From: Ceratorhiza oryzae-sativae
Taxonomy: Eukaryota; Basidiomycota; Agaricomycetes; Cantharellales; Ceratobasidiaceae
Assembly (NCBI GenBank): GCA_030998015.1
Contig: JARWMV010000252.1
Coordinates: 620,001-684,000 of the forward strand
Length of the DNA stretch: 64,000 nt
Direction: 5' to 3'
The notes under the pieces were generated by a model. That model did not search any database, was not told the origin of the DNA, and saw only the letters and a list, made by a program, of their open reading frames with translations. Shown here piece by piece: positions 10,904 to 23,710 of this stretch (positions are counted from its first letter, which is position 1; the number at the start of each line of letters is the position of its first letter). A program made the position numbers and the translations under genes.

Positions 10904-13900
10904 CTAGTTGGTCGACCGTTTAGTATCGAGGGCAAAGAGCGAAAGCATTTTGCCAGTGCCCGACTTTTTGTTCTTCTTAGTCTTCTTCCCTTCGGCAGTC
11001 GGTGAACTAGGCATCTTGTTTGACGATAATGACTGACGCCTCAAAGTCTCTGTCCCATCGTTCGCACCAGACCCCTCGCCACTGACAAGATCACCAACGG
11101 ACTGAGACTGGCCGACCGGTGTTTCCGAGATTGACGGATCGGAGGACCCAGGCGAAGCCGGCAAGGTTCCCGAAAGCGCAGATGACTTGCTCTTGAGAGA
11201 TGGTGGGACAGCACCTGGCACTGATGGAGCAGGGCTCAACAACCCGGACCCATTGTTCATCGCCGCCCGACCAGTTGCCGCAGACATAGTAGACGAAAGT
11301 GTCGGGAGCTGCGTACGGCTACCCGAGCTCGAGTTGGCCGAGAATGTGGCGGGCGGGGAGCGAGCTCGCAAGAACTTGTTCGTGCTCTTTCGGATGTTCA
11401 GTCCGGCCGAGCGACCACGACGTTTCGTTTCGGAAGCAGTGGGGAGGCCAGCCCTGCCTGGTCTGGGCTCACGTTCGTATCGACCGCGTGTGGAGCCCTC
11501 GAGTTGCGCAGACCAGCCGTCGATTGCTTTCGGTTGAATACTGCAAGCCTGTATCGATCGACCACGCCACGTGCGAATAAACTGTTTCCTTGCTTCCCGC
11601 CCGCACTAGTTCGCCCGTTGTAAGCGGCAGCCTCCTCGCCATTGGGCTTCTCGATCAAGTCCCAATCGTCCTCGTCCTCGCCCTCAGTGTCTTCGTCGAT
11701 ATGACGATCGAGTGCGGGGATGCCTGATTTCTCGCGCTTCTGCTTTGTCCGAGGTGGCTGAGTTGCGGTTGTAGCAGCATTGCTCGCCGCGGCTGGAGAG
11801 ATCGTTGGGGTCGGTGACACAGGAGGCTCAGCGAGTTCACCAGGCCTTTCAGCCGGCAAGGCGGAAGCTCGTTCAACTTGGGTGACGCAGGCACTGGCTG
11901 TGGAACAGGCGTGGGCGCAACAACCGTTTGCTCAGGTTCGGGCTCTGGCTCTGGTTGAGGCACCTCAGCTGTCGGAGTTTTGGGCGAAGGGGGCTCGGGA
12001 AGCGTAGCGTTGTTCGGTCCAGGCGTCGTAGGTTCGACAGGCGTAGGTGCGGCGGGTTCCACTTCGGGCAAATCGGCAGCCGCATGGTGGGGCGTAGCCA
12101 AATCTTGGTCACCCGTAATCGGTCCAGACGTCGCGCTTGGGTCCAATACTTCGGCACCCCGGATCCTCTCGTCTTCTTCTTCCTCGTCCTCATCTGACCC
12201 CTCATGTCTATCATCATCCTCGTCCTCCATGAGGACTGAATGGCGTCCCTTGAACGAGTATCCATCAAACACGTCAACCGAGTCGTCCTCCTCGGCCGGG
12301 CGCTCAGGAGACTTGCCGCCCGATGCGGTGCGCGCCGACTCGGAGTCAGACTCGTCAGTGCGCTCGTGCTCCGAATCGGTTGGATCCTGGTCGTCAGCAA
12401 TAACGGGCTCCATGTCGAGGAATGCCTCATCAAAGTTTTGCGTGTCCGATGCATTGGAGGGGTCAATCGGGGGAATGTACGGCGCTAAAGGATAATGTTT
12501 GCATGTGATAAAGGCTAAAATGGTAAATAGGCTTACGGATGTATCGCTTGTAGTAGACATGCTGCCAGTCACTACCAAAACCCTATCAATATCACCCCTT
12601 GGACGTAAAAATCGTGACTCACATCATTGAGAAATATGGGTGCTTCTTGATCCTAGGCTCGCACATTCTCAACGCCGGGTTCCGTTGCAGCAACTGTTGC
12701 CGCCGTCAGCATTGTCGAACTAGAGTAGAGGAAGAACCTACCCCTCGAATCAAACTCTTTGTGTCCTGATCCATCGCCTTGTCGTCCGGGAACTGGAGCT
12801 CGTCTTGGAGCACACGCACATACATGTCCGAATGGTTGTTGGCCCAGAAAGGCGTTATGCCCGTCAACATCTCGTACAACATCGTGCCGAAGCTCCACCA
12901 GTCGACTTCGTAGCTGTACGGCAAGCCCTGGATTACTTCAGGCGCCAGATACTCGGCCGTGCCGCAGAAAGTCGTAGTCATGTCCCGATCTAGGCGCTTC
13001 GAGGTTGGTGCTCGACCTGGGCTACCAGCGGCGTCCATCCAGTGTGGGACGGCAAAACCGGTTTGGCCGTTGGGTGTTGTCGGGGCTGTCGGCGAAGAGC
13101 CGGCATGCTTGCGTGGGAACTCTTTCGAAAGACCAAAGTCAGTGAGAACGATATGTCCGTCACCTCCAATAAGGATGTTCTCCGGCTTGAGATCGCGATA
13201 GATGACGCCTGCAGAATGCAGTCCTTCACAACCTTCGACCTATTACACCAATTTTAATACGAACTGATAACGGAACCAATGATTGACGTACGATCTCAGC
13301 AGCATAGAATCGCGCACGATCCCTGCCCAAACGGCCCCATCGCGCGAGTTGGGTGGCAAGGTCTCCACCCGGGTGAAAGTCCATGACGAGGAACAGGTTC
13401 TCCTTGTCGTGGAAACTCCACCAAAGCTTGACAACAAACGGATCACGAGCCTCGCGTGCCATGCGCTTGAGTACAGCTTGCTCAGTCAGCGTGTGCTGCA
13501 GCTCTTGGTGCGCGAGGACATGGCGTTTGGTGATTGCTTTGAGCGCGTAGAGCTCCGTCGAAGCACGGTGTCGAACGAGCAAGACCTAGAACCGAGTCAG
13601 TTCCGAACGAAACCCTGACATGATGAAAACGTACCTTCCCCGCACATCCCTTGCCTAGTACACGCATCATTTCAAAGTCATCGATTACGACCTTTTTCGC
13701 CGCTTTTTTCTCCTTTTTCTTCTTGACCTTTTTGGCACCGGTTGCGACCTCTCCGTCGCTCGTGACCTTTTCGACATCGGTCTCGGCGCCAAATTCGCCT
13801 TCGGTTTCGGTGTCATTAGCAAATCCGCCAAACATGTTGTCGTCGGTTCCGTCCGTGCCAGTGGACAGACGGTTCTCGGCAGGAGCCTTATCACGGGGCG

Positions 13901-15195
13901 GAGAAGTGGTAGGAGTGGCATCGGGTGTGGGAAGGGTGTGGCCCTGGGCAGTGGGAGTCGCTGAACCGGCGTTGGCTAGCGGTGCATCCTTTCGGGGCGG
14001 GGTTTGGGGCTCAGGCGTCGTGGGAGGAAGCGGGGTGGCGATCGCCTGTTGCATACTCGGGGAGGAGAGGATAGCAGAGACAGGCGGCATCAGACTCGTG
14101 TCCGTGTCAGGAAGTGCAGTAGGCTTGTTCGAGGGTGTGCGCTCATTTGACGCCGGCAATGAGGGTAGATCCTTATCGACTACCGTGTGATCCGCGCCTT
14201 CGGCTGTACCCTCATCCTCTTCGACAATGCCCTCGCTCGGGACAAAGCTGTCCGCGTCGCTAACGCTCTCGCGGATGCTCGCATCGAGGGACGGCAGAGT
14301 GGGGACTTCCGGCAAGCCCTGTCCGACACGGACATCATCGCTCGCGCGGGCAAGACCAGAGGCACCGCCACCATTGCGACCAATGCCACTCTCGCTACGA
14401 ACACGCTTGACAACTCGTTCTGCTCGGACGCTCTCGAGGTCGTCGGTCCGGACGCGGACGAACCTGCGCCAGGCGCGCGAATGCCGGAAAATAGGATGAT
14501 TACCGACCAGGTGAGGTACGCGGCGAGCGCGGGCATCGTTTGCTCGGTGAGGCCGTCATCGCCCACGGCCGGTGCTGCGCCGGACGGTTGGGACACGCTC
14601 GGTTGGTTGAACGGGTCCTCGTGGGTATGTTCTGGGGCAAGATCATCGGCGTGCTCGCGTTGTTGTTCGAGTTGAGTGAGCCCATGCGGTTCGGCTTGGG
14701 CAGCTTTGGGCTCGGGTTGGCCAGCCTGCTGAGCGTGTTGAGAAAGCTGCTGCGTCGCTTGGCGCCGTGGTCGGTGTTGTCCATGCCCGACGCGGGAAAA
14801 CCAGGCAGCGGCGGAAGCGCGGTGCTCGGGTGGTTCGACCGCAGCTTGGCGTGCAGGTCAGTGATCTCCTGGGCTGCCCGGGTGAGCGTCAGGTGTTGCG
14901 TCGGAGCTGAGCCAAATGTCAGCGGAAACAACTAGATCGGCGGCGACGGCAACTCACTCTGGATATAGATCGTGAACCGCTTCTTGTCGGACTTGGTGTT
15001 GTGCGCATCGGCAACGCTGATACTCCACGGGCCGTCGTCATGGGACGTCTCGGCCGCGCCGTTGGGCACGACGTTGGTGGCATCGACCACCATTTCCTCG
15101 AGGGCCTCTTCCATCTCGGCTGGCTCGTCGCCGTCGTCGAACTTTTTGGGTTTCTTGTCGTAGGTGGACGACGAGCGTTGGAGTAGACTGGGCAT
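10904..15195 (-). CDS. AGC-family Ser/Thr protein kinase with PX-like N-terminus
   Basis: This is a large signalling kinase. The N-terminal part (RFTIYIQ, then LTLTRAAQEITDLHAKLRSN and LPPLP) resembles a PX phosphoinositide-binding domain. A long Ser/Thr/Pro-rich stretch follows, then the kinase domain: glycine loop VLGKGCAGK, lysine in ALKAITK, YRDLKPENIL, DFGLSKEF, the AGC activation segment FCGTAEYLAPEVIQG, and VDWWSFGTMLYEMLTG. The C-terminal tail contains an acidic stretch and DDWDLIEKPNG, then SLFARGVVDRYRLAVF, and ends near 10904. Introns are short and GT-AG. The layout is SGK- or Ypk-like, but I cannot name an orthologue. The conserved frame breaks by one base near 14622, between 11855 and 11880, and between 11408 and 11430; the first is in a GGG run. 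Confidence 0.8.
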
Positions 15196-15652
15196 AGTCT
15201 GTGGTGGGCGGGTTCAACAGATCAGCTACAAGGGCACGGGAGCGCGCACACGCCAAAGCCTCGAGGCAAACGAGTGACTGACCGACTGACTGATATGGGC
15301 CCCAGTGGTCGTCTTCCTGAGGACCTGTAAACCAATGTTTGGACAAATATATATCCGTCATCAGGCCCTGCTTTTTCGCCCGCTTTTTCGTTCGATTATT
15401 TAAATTATCACTTGTTCCATTTCCTCGATTTATCCCCCAATCCCCTTTCATCCCCTATCATTCACAATCGCTCTCCGGCCCCACTTCCGGCCACGCTAGC
15501 CATTTAAGCTTTCCAGCTCCCCTCGCCCTTGTCGCCGTCCCAATCGTGCCCAGCAACTGCCCCCAACCGCGCTCGTTACACGACCCTTCGTGGCTGTACT
15601 TCTAGCGCGCCTGACCTGACCAGGCCCAAATCCCAACTTGCCGACGATACAT
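15196..15652. promoter_or_regulatory. divergent promoter region
   Basis: This is the shared upstream region between the kinase (-) and the acidic protein gene (+). It contains CT-rich stretches such as 15361-15500. No individual element is assigned. Confidence 0.5.
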
Positions 15653-16174
15653 ATGACGGACAAATCACCGGTATCCAAGACTAATGCAGAGGCTCCCCCA
15701 GCCGAGGAGCACGAGGATAGTGATGACTATAACAGCGGGGAGGATTCCGAGGTGCGTTTATTTTATTGTTCGACTTGTCTTTTAATTAATTTACATATTA
15801 GGGAGACAATGAAGACGCTGAAGGCGAAGACGAGGAGGAAGGCGAGGGAGAGGAGGTGGGTTCATCCAGTACAATAGCAACCCATTTTCAAACTCACCCA
15901 TCAAAACGGCAGTATGGAACAGCCTACCTCATAGCAGACGTACGTCGTCATCCGCTTGTTCTATTCTATTTATCTCACCCTACGACAGAACCCAGAGGCA
16001 GATGAAGATGATGAAGACGACGAAGGCTGGGTCCCAGAAGGTGCCGAGCCGGAAGAGAGCTCCGATGAAGACGAGGATGAAGAGCAAGCACCTGCGTCTA
16101 CCACAAAAGACAAAAAGAAACGACCCCGAGAGAGCGACGCATCAGAGGATACGACCAAAAAAGCTAAAACATAG
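15653..16174 (+). CDS. small highly acidic, Lys-tailed protein, unknown function
   Basis: I do not recognise the family. The predicted exons begin with MTDKSPVSKTNAEAPPAEEH, followed by GDNEDAEGEDEEEGEGEE. A short exon then encodes YGTAYLIAD, and a last exon begins NPEADEDDEDDEGWVPEG and ends in a basic KDKKKRPRE and TTKKAKT tail. All three introns are GT-AG and about 50-57 nt. The product is about 120 residues, mostly Asp/Glu, with a basic C-terminus that looks like a nuclear localisation signal. Acidic histone chaperones have this composition, but composition alone does not prove it. The hydrophobic YGTAYLI exon is the only part likely to fold or bind. It is transcribed divergently from the kinase and lies just upstream of IST1. 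Confidence 0.6.
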
Positions 16175-16360
16175 GACATACCCTTGCTTCTCATTTCTAT
16201 TTAAACAATATTATACGTGCCCTTTATCGAACTTTGATAGCCATTTGTGTATTTTTGTTCAACAAACAATTACGTGTGTATGGTTTCTCATTTCGCTGGG
16301 AAACAAGCGCTACGGCTGTGCTACCCCTCCTTTCTCTCTGCACCCAGATCATCTATAGCC

Positions 16361-17509
16361 ATGGTACAATGGAACTCAACACGTACAAAGGTTCAAATTT
16401 ATCTCCCTTGGACATCATTATCCGTCTAACAATGTCGGCGTTCGATGATAGGTCCAGCTGCGGTAAGCCACCTACGCATTCCGTCCCTAGACAAACACAT
16501 GTGGGAACAAACGGTGCCAGGCTAGCCGTACAACGGCTTCGAATCGTTCAACAGAAGCAAGAAGCCCTAGCCAAGACTGCCCGACGAGATATTGCTACTC
16601 TCGTAGAAAAGGGAAAGCTAGAAACGGCGAGGGTGAGGGTTGAGAATATCGTAAGTGCTCCACCGTCCCTTGGAGCTAAAGCACGAACTAACGAAAACGT
16701 CAATTTAGATAAATGAGGATATTCACCTTGAATTGTTGGAGTTACTGGAGCTCTACTGTGAATTATTAATCGCCCGATTTGGGCTGCTCGACATGAAGTA
16801 CGTGCACCTCTCTGATCGCATCTCATCCACACCTCAAATTTCTTTAGCACTCGTGAACCAGACCCGGGTGTGAAAGAAGGTGTCTGTAGTATCATACACG
16901 CCGCGTCTAGGACAGAGATTAAAGGTTTTTTTATCCGTTTTCTTGCGTGCTGAACTAACGCAACCAAACTAGAACTGCATGTGCTACGAGAAATGCTCAT
17001 GTCCAAGTACGGACGAGAGTTTGCAGTTGGCGTGATGGAGAACAAAGATGGGTGTGTAAGCGAACGTGTAAGTTGGCCGGCCTTCATCAGGTTCAATCAA
17101 CTGACGGTGGGGTTTGTAGGTCATGAAGAAACTTCAGATAGGAACCCCACCTCCCGCACTGGTCGACGCATACCTAGGCGAAATCGCCAAAGGGTACGGC
17201 ATCGAATGGACACCTCCTGTATCCGGCTCTGCTCCGTCCGCTCCCACCGATCTCAAACGCGATGACAAAGGCGATGGTGAAGACGACGATGGAGACAACG
17301 CCCTCGGTCTTGAAGACGATAAAGCCGAAGTCAAGTCGTTGCTTTCGCCGGCCAAATTCAAAGACTCAAGTGCCAAGTTGCCCGATGTTCCTGTTCCGCC
17401 CGCTGTAGAACCTCCGCCTTCTTATCCCGCTGCGAGCAACAGTGGGGGTGGAAAGGGGAGCTATGATGCAGAACTATACAAGAGGCTGGAGGCATTGAAG
17501 AAGAGGTAA
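16361..17509 (+). CDS. IST1: IST1-like regulator of ESCRT-III
   Basis: IST1 binds ESCRT-III and the Vps4 ATPase and tunes multivesicular-body sorting at endosomes. The spliced N-terminus reads MVQWNSTRTK, VQLR, LAVQRLRIVQQKQEALAK, then RRDIATLVEKGKLETARVRV, which is the first helical hairpin of the Ist1 domain. NEDIHLELLELLELYCELLI, RFGLLDMNTREPDPGV and ELHVLREMLMSKYGREF follow. The C-terminal half is acidic and Pro-rich and ends YDAELYKRLEALKKR, like the MIM-bearing tail of the family. Exons are 16361-16390, 16452-16462, 16521-16650, 16709-16797, 16848-16924, 16973-17067 and 17120-17509. The second exon is only 11 nt and is needed for VQLR. All joins keep frame, with no internal stop. Confidence 0.9.
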
Positions 17510-18083
17510 AGCAAAGCTGGGCTTTTTCTACTTTTGGATGGAATTATGGTGCAATCATATCGCGATTTGAAAGTCTATCGTACCGCAGTTTGACCTCTCT
17601 AAGCTCGAAATGGGATTATCAACAAACCTAGTCGCATGGAATAAACAGAGCCGTGAATTGCGATCAACGACCGCATTTGACTGAGTGCCTCGATTTTGGA
17701 TCATGCTTTCCCATGCTTTGATTGACTTGCGCGGGCGAGGCGCATTTACTCCCACAGTCGTCATTCCCCGAACGTAAACAAATAAACAAACATGGTCATG
17801 TAGACCGATGAAAGCCGGCTATATGCACTGTAGATGACAACTGTCTCGTTTGTTAGCAACGATAAGATCGGCCGGCCGAGCCAGAACCCGACTTGGAGCC
17901 GAGAGGGGCCAAATGGAAAGCAAACTAACGTCCAAAGTTGAGCGGTGCTGAGAACGATCGATGAGAGTGAGCGTGGGAAGTCTGGTCTTCCGCTCTGCTC
18001 CTTGTAACGCCTCGGGCAAACGCATAAAGCCGCCCAGTTCGATTCACGTTCTGTGCACTTTCTCCCTCTCCTGAACTCTCGCC
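17510..18083. promoter_or_regulatory. enolase upstream region
   Basis: This is the intergenic region between IST1 and the enolase start at 18084. A CT-rich stretch (TTTCTCCCTCTCCTG) lies immediately before the ATG, as is common for highly expressed fungal genes. No TATA box is clear. Confidence 0.5.
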
Positions 18084-19816
<1,733 letters not shown>

Positions 19817-20236
19817 ACCCGTCTCTTGAATATCAACCCATTTATTTGTATCACATAGAAATACAAAAAAGTGAATCTATCAAGGCCTGTGTGAGTTTAG
19901 CGAGCAAGTTTGTGGGCTAGCACGGAGAGTGTAGATATATGGTTGGAGTCCTGCAGCGAATTCATTCCCAAACGGAGATGAAATTGGAATCGCCCAATTC
20001 GCAAGCGCCTAGAATCATTTGGTGATCATTGCACCCCCCGGGTGTATACTACCGAGCACGGGCGCTATATGCGCGCATATAGGAGAATGAACTGTCGCTT
20101 GGGATGCAATTTTAGTAACCACTGGGCCTCATATGGGGAACATATGAAAGGTAAAGAGAGATCAAATCAAAACATTCATTCATTGCTAATTCACATGATA
20201 ACCAATCACCTCGCACTTCAAAGTACACAGCCCTAT
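19817..20236. other. convergent 3' flanks
   Basis: This is the 3' region between enolase (+) and the aldos-2-ulose dehydratase module (-). No further gene is seen. Confidence 0.5.
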
Positions 20237-23200
20237 TCACTTAGCCTTGGTCATTGTGGTTGTGCCGCATGCCGCACATCCGTTGAACTTGGATACACCA
20301 ATCTGGAACTCTGTTGAAGGGAACTCGAAGCTAATCAAATATTATATGAGATATTTGAGGAAAACCTTGAGCCGTAAATGGGTACTCACGCAAGCCAAAC
20401 ATCGAACGCTTCCGAGGGCGAACCAGCCTCGCGAGGTCCGGCGAGCCAAGCGTGATACGGATAGTCGACGGTGTCATTTGGTCGAAGTGATGGGCGACCG
20501 TCCTCGTTCATGCGCCTGTACAGGGTTTTAGATCAGTCGTGTTATAGGTTCGCCAAATAAGAGGGAGTACCAGAGTGGGCCATGCTCTTCCATATCGTTC
20601 ACGATTACACTATCCGCGTATTGTGCAAGCACTTCTGGGTCCATTTCGGTCGGGTTGCTATGGAAGTGCGCATCTCCCTCGTCGTTCTTTGCCCACCACT
20701 GCAGCATGTACGTTAGTTGATAGCTAGTATCAGGAAGGGGATGTGCCCTACCATGCCACCTCGACCAGTACCATTGCTGATGCATGCATGGATCTCACAG
20801 AACGACTTGGTGTCGTGATTATGAAAAGCAGCCTATCATAATCTCCATAAGTCGTATGTTTTCAAGTATTGCCACGTCTGTAGCTTACCGTTTGGCCAAT
20901 ACCCTACATCGAAGCACGAATTATCAGTGGCATGTTAGCATACATTTGGAGATTGACTTACCAAAGTCCAGGCTTGGATATGGCAGAAGTTGGTGAGCGA
21001 ATCGTCGTCGTACAATACATGGCTATAGTCAAGAACGTAAGTCCTCCTATCATAGAGCTTGCTGTCGGGTATACTCACTATCCGACGAGATTGTAGAATG
21101 GCCAGTCGAATCCTGAGAAGCGCCGGTGAGGTTTCGCTCGTGTCTCAGAGTTAATCTCGCACTTACCACCTTGCCCCCACTCTCGATCCTTGCAAGCTAC
21201 CCATGGGAACGTCATTTCCCGCACTGAGGAGTCAATATTGAACGGAACGGTGTTGATCGTGGCGATGTCATCCATATCTGCAACCTTGAGTCCTGGCATC
21301 GACGTTTGGATAGACGATGCCAAGCGAATGAATATAGCACCGTTCGGTCCCGCCTTGACAATGTTCGACTGTGGGATCATGCTCGCCGCTTGGTGAGGGT
21401 CTGTCGCAATGCCCCTGGTAACCCTCTGGCGGTTCGGGCCGTCCCAAGACAGCTCGCCTATGTGGAGCAATATAAGCATATAAAGTAGAGGCGGCAATGA
21501 GTAACTTTACCATTGATAACCTTTACGCCATCGGCCGCATACTCGTGTCCCATGAACCAGAACGCTTCCCCGAGCACGTACTCCTTGTGAGGAGGTAGTA
21601 CTACGATTGACAACTTCTTCCCTGCAATATCCAGGAATGTCATCTCGCTCATGTGGTCAGCGGACTTGGCGCGAGGTACACGAATCATCACTTCATCCCC
21701 GAGACGCTGGGCCTTAATCGTGTGGCGCGTTTGTGTCACATTGTTTAGCATCACACGCATGGCGGGGTTAGCCGTCTCGAGGTAGTTTGGCACCGAGTAC
21801 GAGATGGTGGCTACGTCCAATGTACCGGAGCAGCGGAAGTCAGCAATTGCGATTCGTCCGGCCGACGCGTCGGAGATCTTATAGCGAGCAAACAGCCCAC
21901 GTTGGAGGTCAATCGGCCTGTAGACGTAAGTGCCCATGTGGGAAGCTGTGAACGATCAAATGAGCGTTGGTCGGAGAAAGGCCTTTTGATCTACTAACGC
22001 TGATTCTCAGCTTAAATTGACGTGTTAGTTTCAACTTGGTTATTGCAAGACGGCTAAGCACTCACGGTATCCCATGCACGCGACAATAATTGAATCCACT
22101 CCAGTTCCGTCTATGTCAGCGCACCTGACATTATGGATGGTACCAGTCCCTAGGTATTCGCTCAGATGATAATTATGCTTCCGATGTGTGAGTAGCACTC
22201 ACATTCACCCGGCTTCAGAGGCCCAAAGTCGTCAATCACGAACCTACGCCAGTGCTCGCTCGATACGATCTTGTCTGGTCGGGTACCGGGTGGCTTGACA
22301 TAGACCGACACCACATTGCCGTGGAACGCCTTGATTATCAGGTTTAGTCAGCAATAGACCGCACATTTTATAGCTGCCGAACGTACCTCGCACGACGCAA
22401 TATACCCAACACTATCATTACCCACTCGAGCCGTCGCGACTGACCCAGACCCCCAGTATGGGTTAGCGAAAGGCTTGCGCGACTGTGGGATGCCTGTCCC
22501 GATGTTTGCCCACTGCCACTTGTTCGCCTTTGGATCAAGCCACAGAAGGCTCACGCCTTCACGACCGGCAACCAACACCTTATCTAGCTCACTACCCGTC
22601 GATTTAATCACTTGTACCTCATGGATTAGGCGTGAAGTCTGCTCCATGCCCGCTAGCGGTTCCTTCGTGGCCCAGGTGTTGGGTGCCCCAGGATAAGAAC
22701 CGCCCACGTCCCAGTTTGTCGGCGTGTAAAGGAAGATCGGCGTTGCTGAATCGAGGTCGCTCGACCCAGCGATTATCGGGAATCCCATCACCTCAACATG
22801 CTGCTTCTGACTGAAGTGTCCGGCTGTAATCATTAGGTTAGCGTCTATGCACCAATAATGACAAAACACTCACTCAGAAGCCTACCACGCGTTGATGGTT
22901 TCAAATGTCATTAGTCAATTAACGAGAGGGATATCTCCAAGATGCTTACCGATGCATCGAGGGTGAGGCACCAATCTCACGCATCTCCCAATCGCCTTTG
23001 GTCCTGTCGCCCGGGTTAATTAGGTACGAGACCGTGCCTCCCTCCATGTTCAGCTGTAAAATCTAACTCAGACAGAATGCCAACTAAAACGGTCAGGCGA
23101 CTCACATCGTTCATGCTCGGACCATAGTTGTGGCACAGGATGACTGATGAATGCTCTTTAGTATCAGATCCCCAGAACCACATTAGTTTGTCCTTACTGT

Positions 23201-23652
23201 CGTTAAGGCCTGACTGAGGACGGAAGTTGCCGTGCACAGAAGCGACTGCATAGTCGACAGTCTTGATCACCGTGTACTGCCATTCGTTTGGGGGTACAAT
23301 TTCACTGAGCGCTCCAAGAGTTAGGGCTGCAGGCTACAGAATGGAAAACAAGGCTTACTTTTGGATATCGTTGTAAGGGTTCAGATACATGCGAACTTCG
23401 CTGCTGACGAGCGAACCATTCGACTGGTAGCCCAATCCGTAGCCAACCAACTCTGGACCAACCGGCCCTCACTTTCGTGGACTTTTGTGCGGAACGGGAA
23501 GTCCATAATCCAATAACCGTCACCAAGGCCGGACTTGACGTTAACTTCGGTGAAGGTGGACCCGATGGGCAGCGCTGGTGTCGAAGTCGCCTCAGATGGA
23601 ACAGGCGCGAGACGAGTAAAACTCCCGTCTAAGGAATGTATAGGGCAGCAGT
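20237..23652 (-). CDS. aldos-2-ulose dehydratase module (propeller plus cupin)
   Basis: The family converts glucosone and related aldos-2-uloses by dehydration and isomerisation to ascopyrone M, microthecin or cortalcerone. Recognisable blocks in order: SGLGDGYWI, ELVGYGLGYQSNGS, KLMWFWGSD, LNMEGGTVSYLINPGDR, AGHFSQKQHVEVMGFPIIAG, VLVAGREGVSLLWLD, NPYWGSGSVATARVGND, HNVRCADIDGTGVDSIIVAC, GRIAIADFRCSGTLDVATIS, FLDIAGKKLSIVVLPPH, and the cupin stretch SFCEIHACISNGTGRGGM followed by DMEEHGPLWY and DTVDYPYHAWLAG. The end is NGCAACGTTTMTKAK. The C-terminal lectin-like domain known from the Phanerochaete enzyme is missing. There are many short GT-AG introns. A one-base break near 23456 separates SEGR from ELVGYGLGY. 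The module directly follows pyranose 2-oxidase and may be the second half of the same protein. Confidence 0.82.
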
Positions 23653-23710
23653 CTATATATAGGCAATAGAATGAGTTTATCATAACGCTGCAAGATTATA
23701 AGGTACCCAC
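23653..23710 (-). other. 58-nt intron joining oxidase and dehydratase modules
   Basis: On the minus strand the sequence starts GTGGGTACC and ends CCTATATATAG, with CTCA about 16 nt before the end as a possible branch site. Its length matches neighbouring introns. Removing it joins the frame after VPRARNP to HCCPIHSLDGSFTRLAPVPS and on to the dehydratase. Left in, the oxidase frame runs about 40 codons and stops. The only nearby in-frame Met for a separate dehydratase lies inside this intron. Confidence 0.55.

Noticed and set aside
13651..14190. Long plus-strand open frame rich in Ser/Val/Gly
   Set aside because: A shadow of the kinase linker on the opposite strand, which carries the real motifs.
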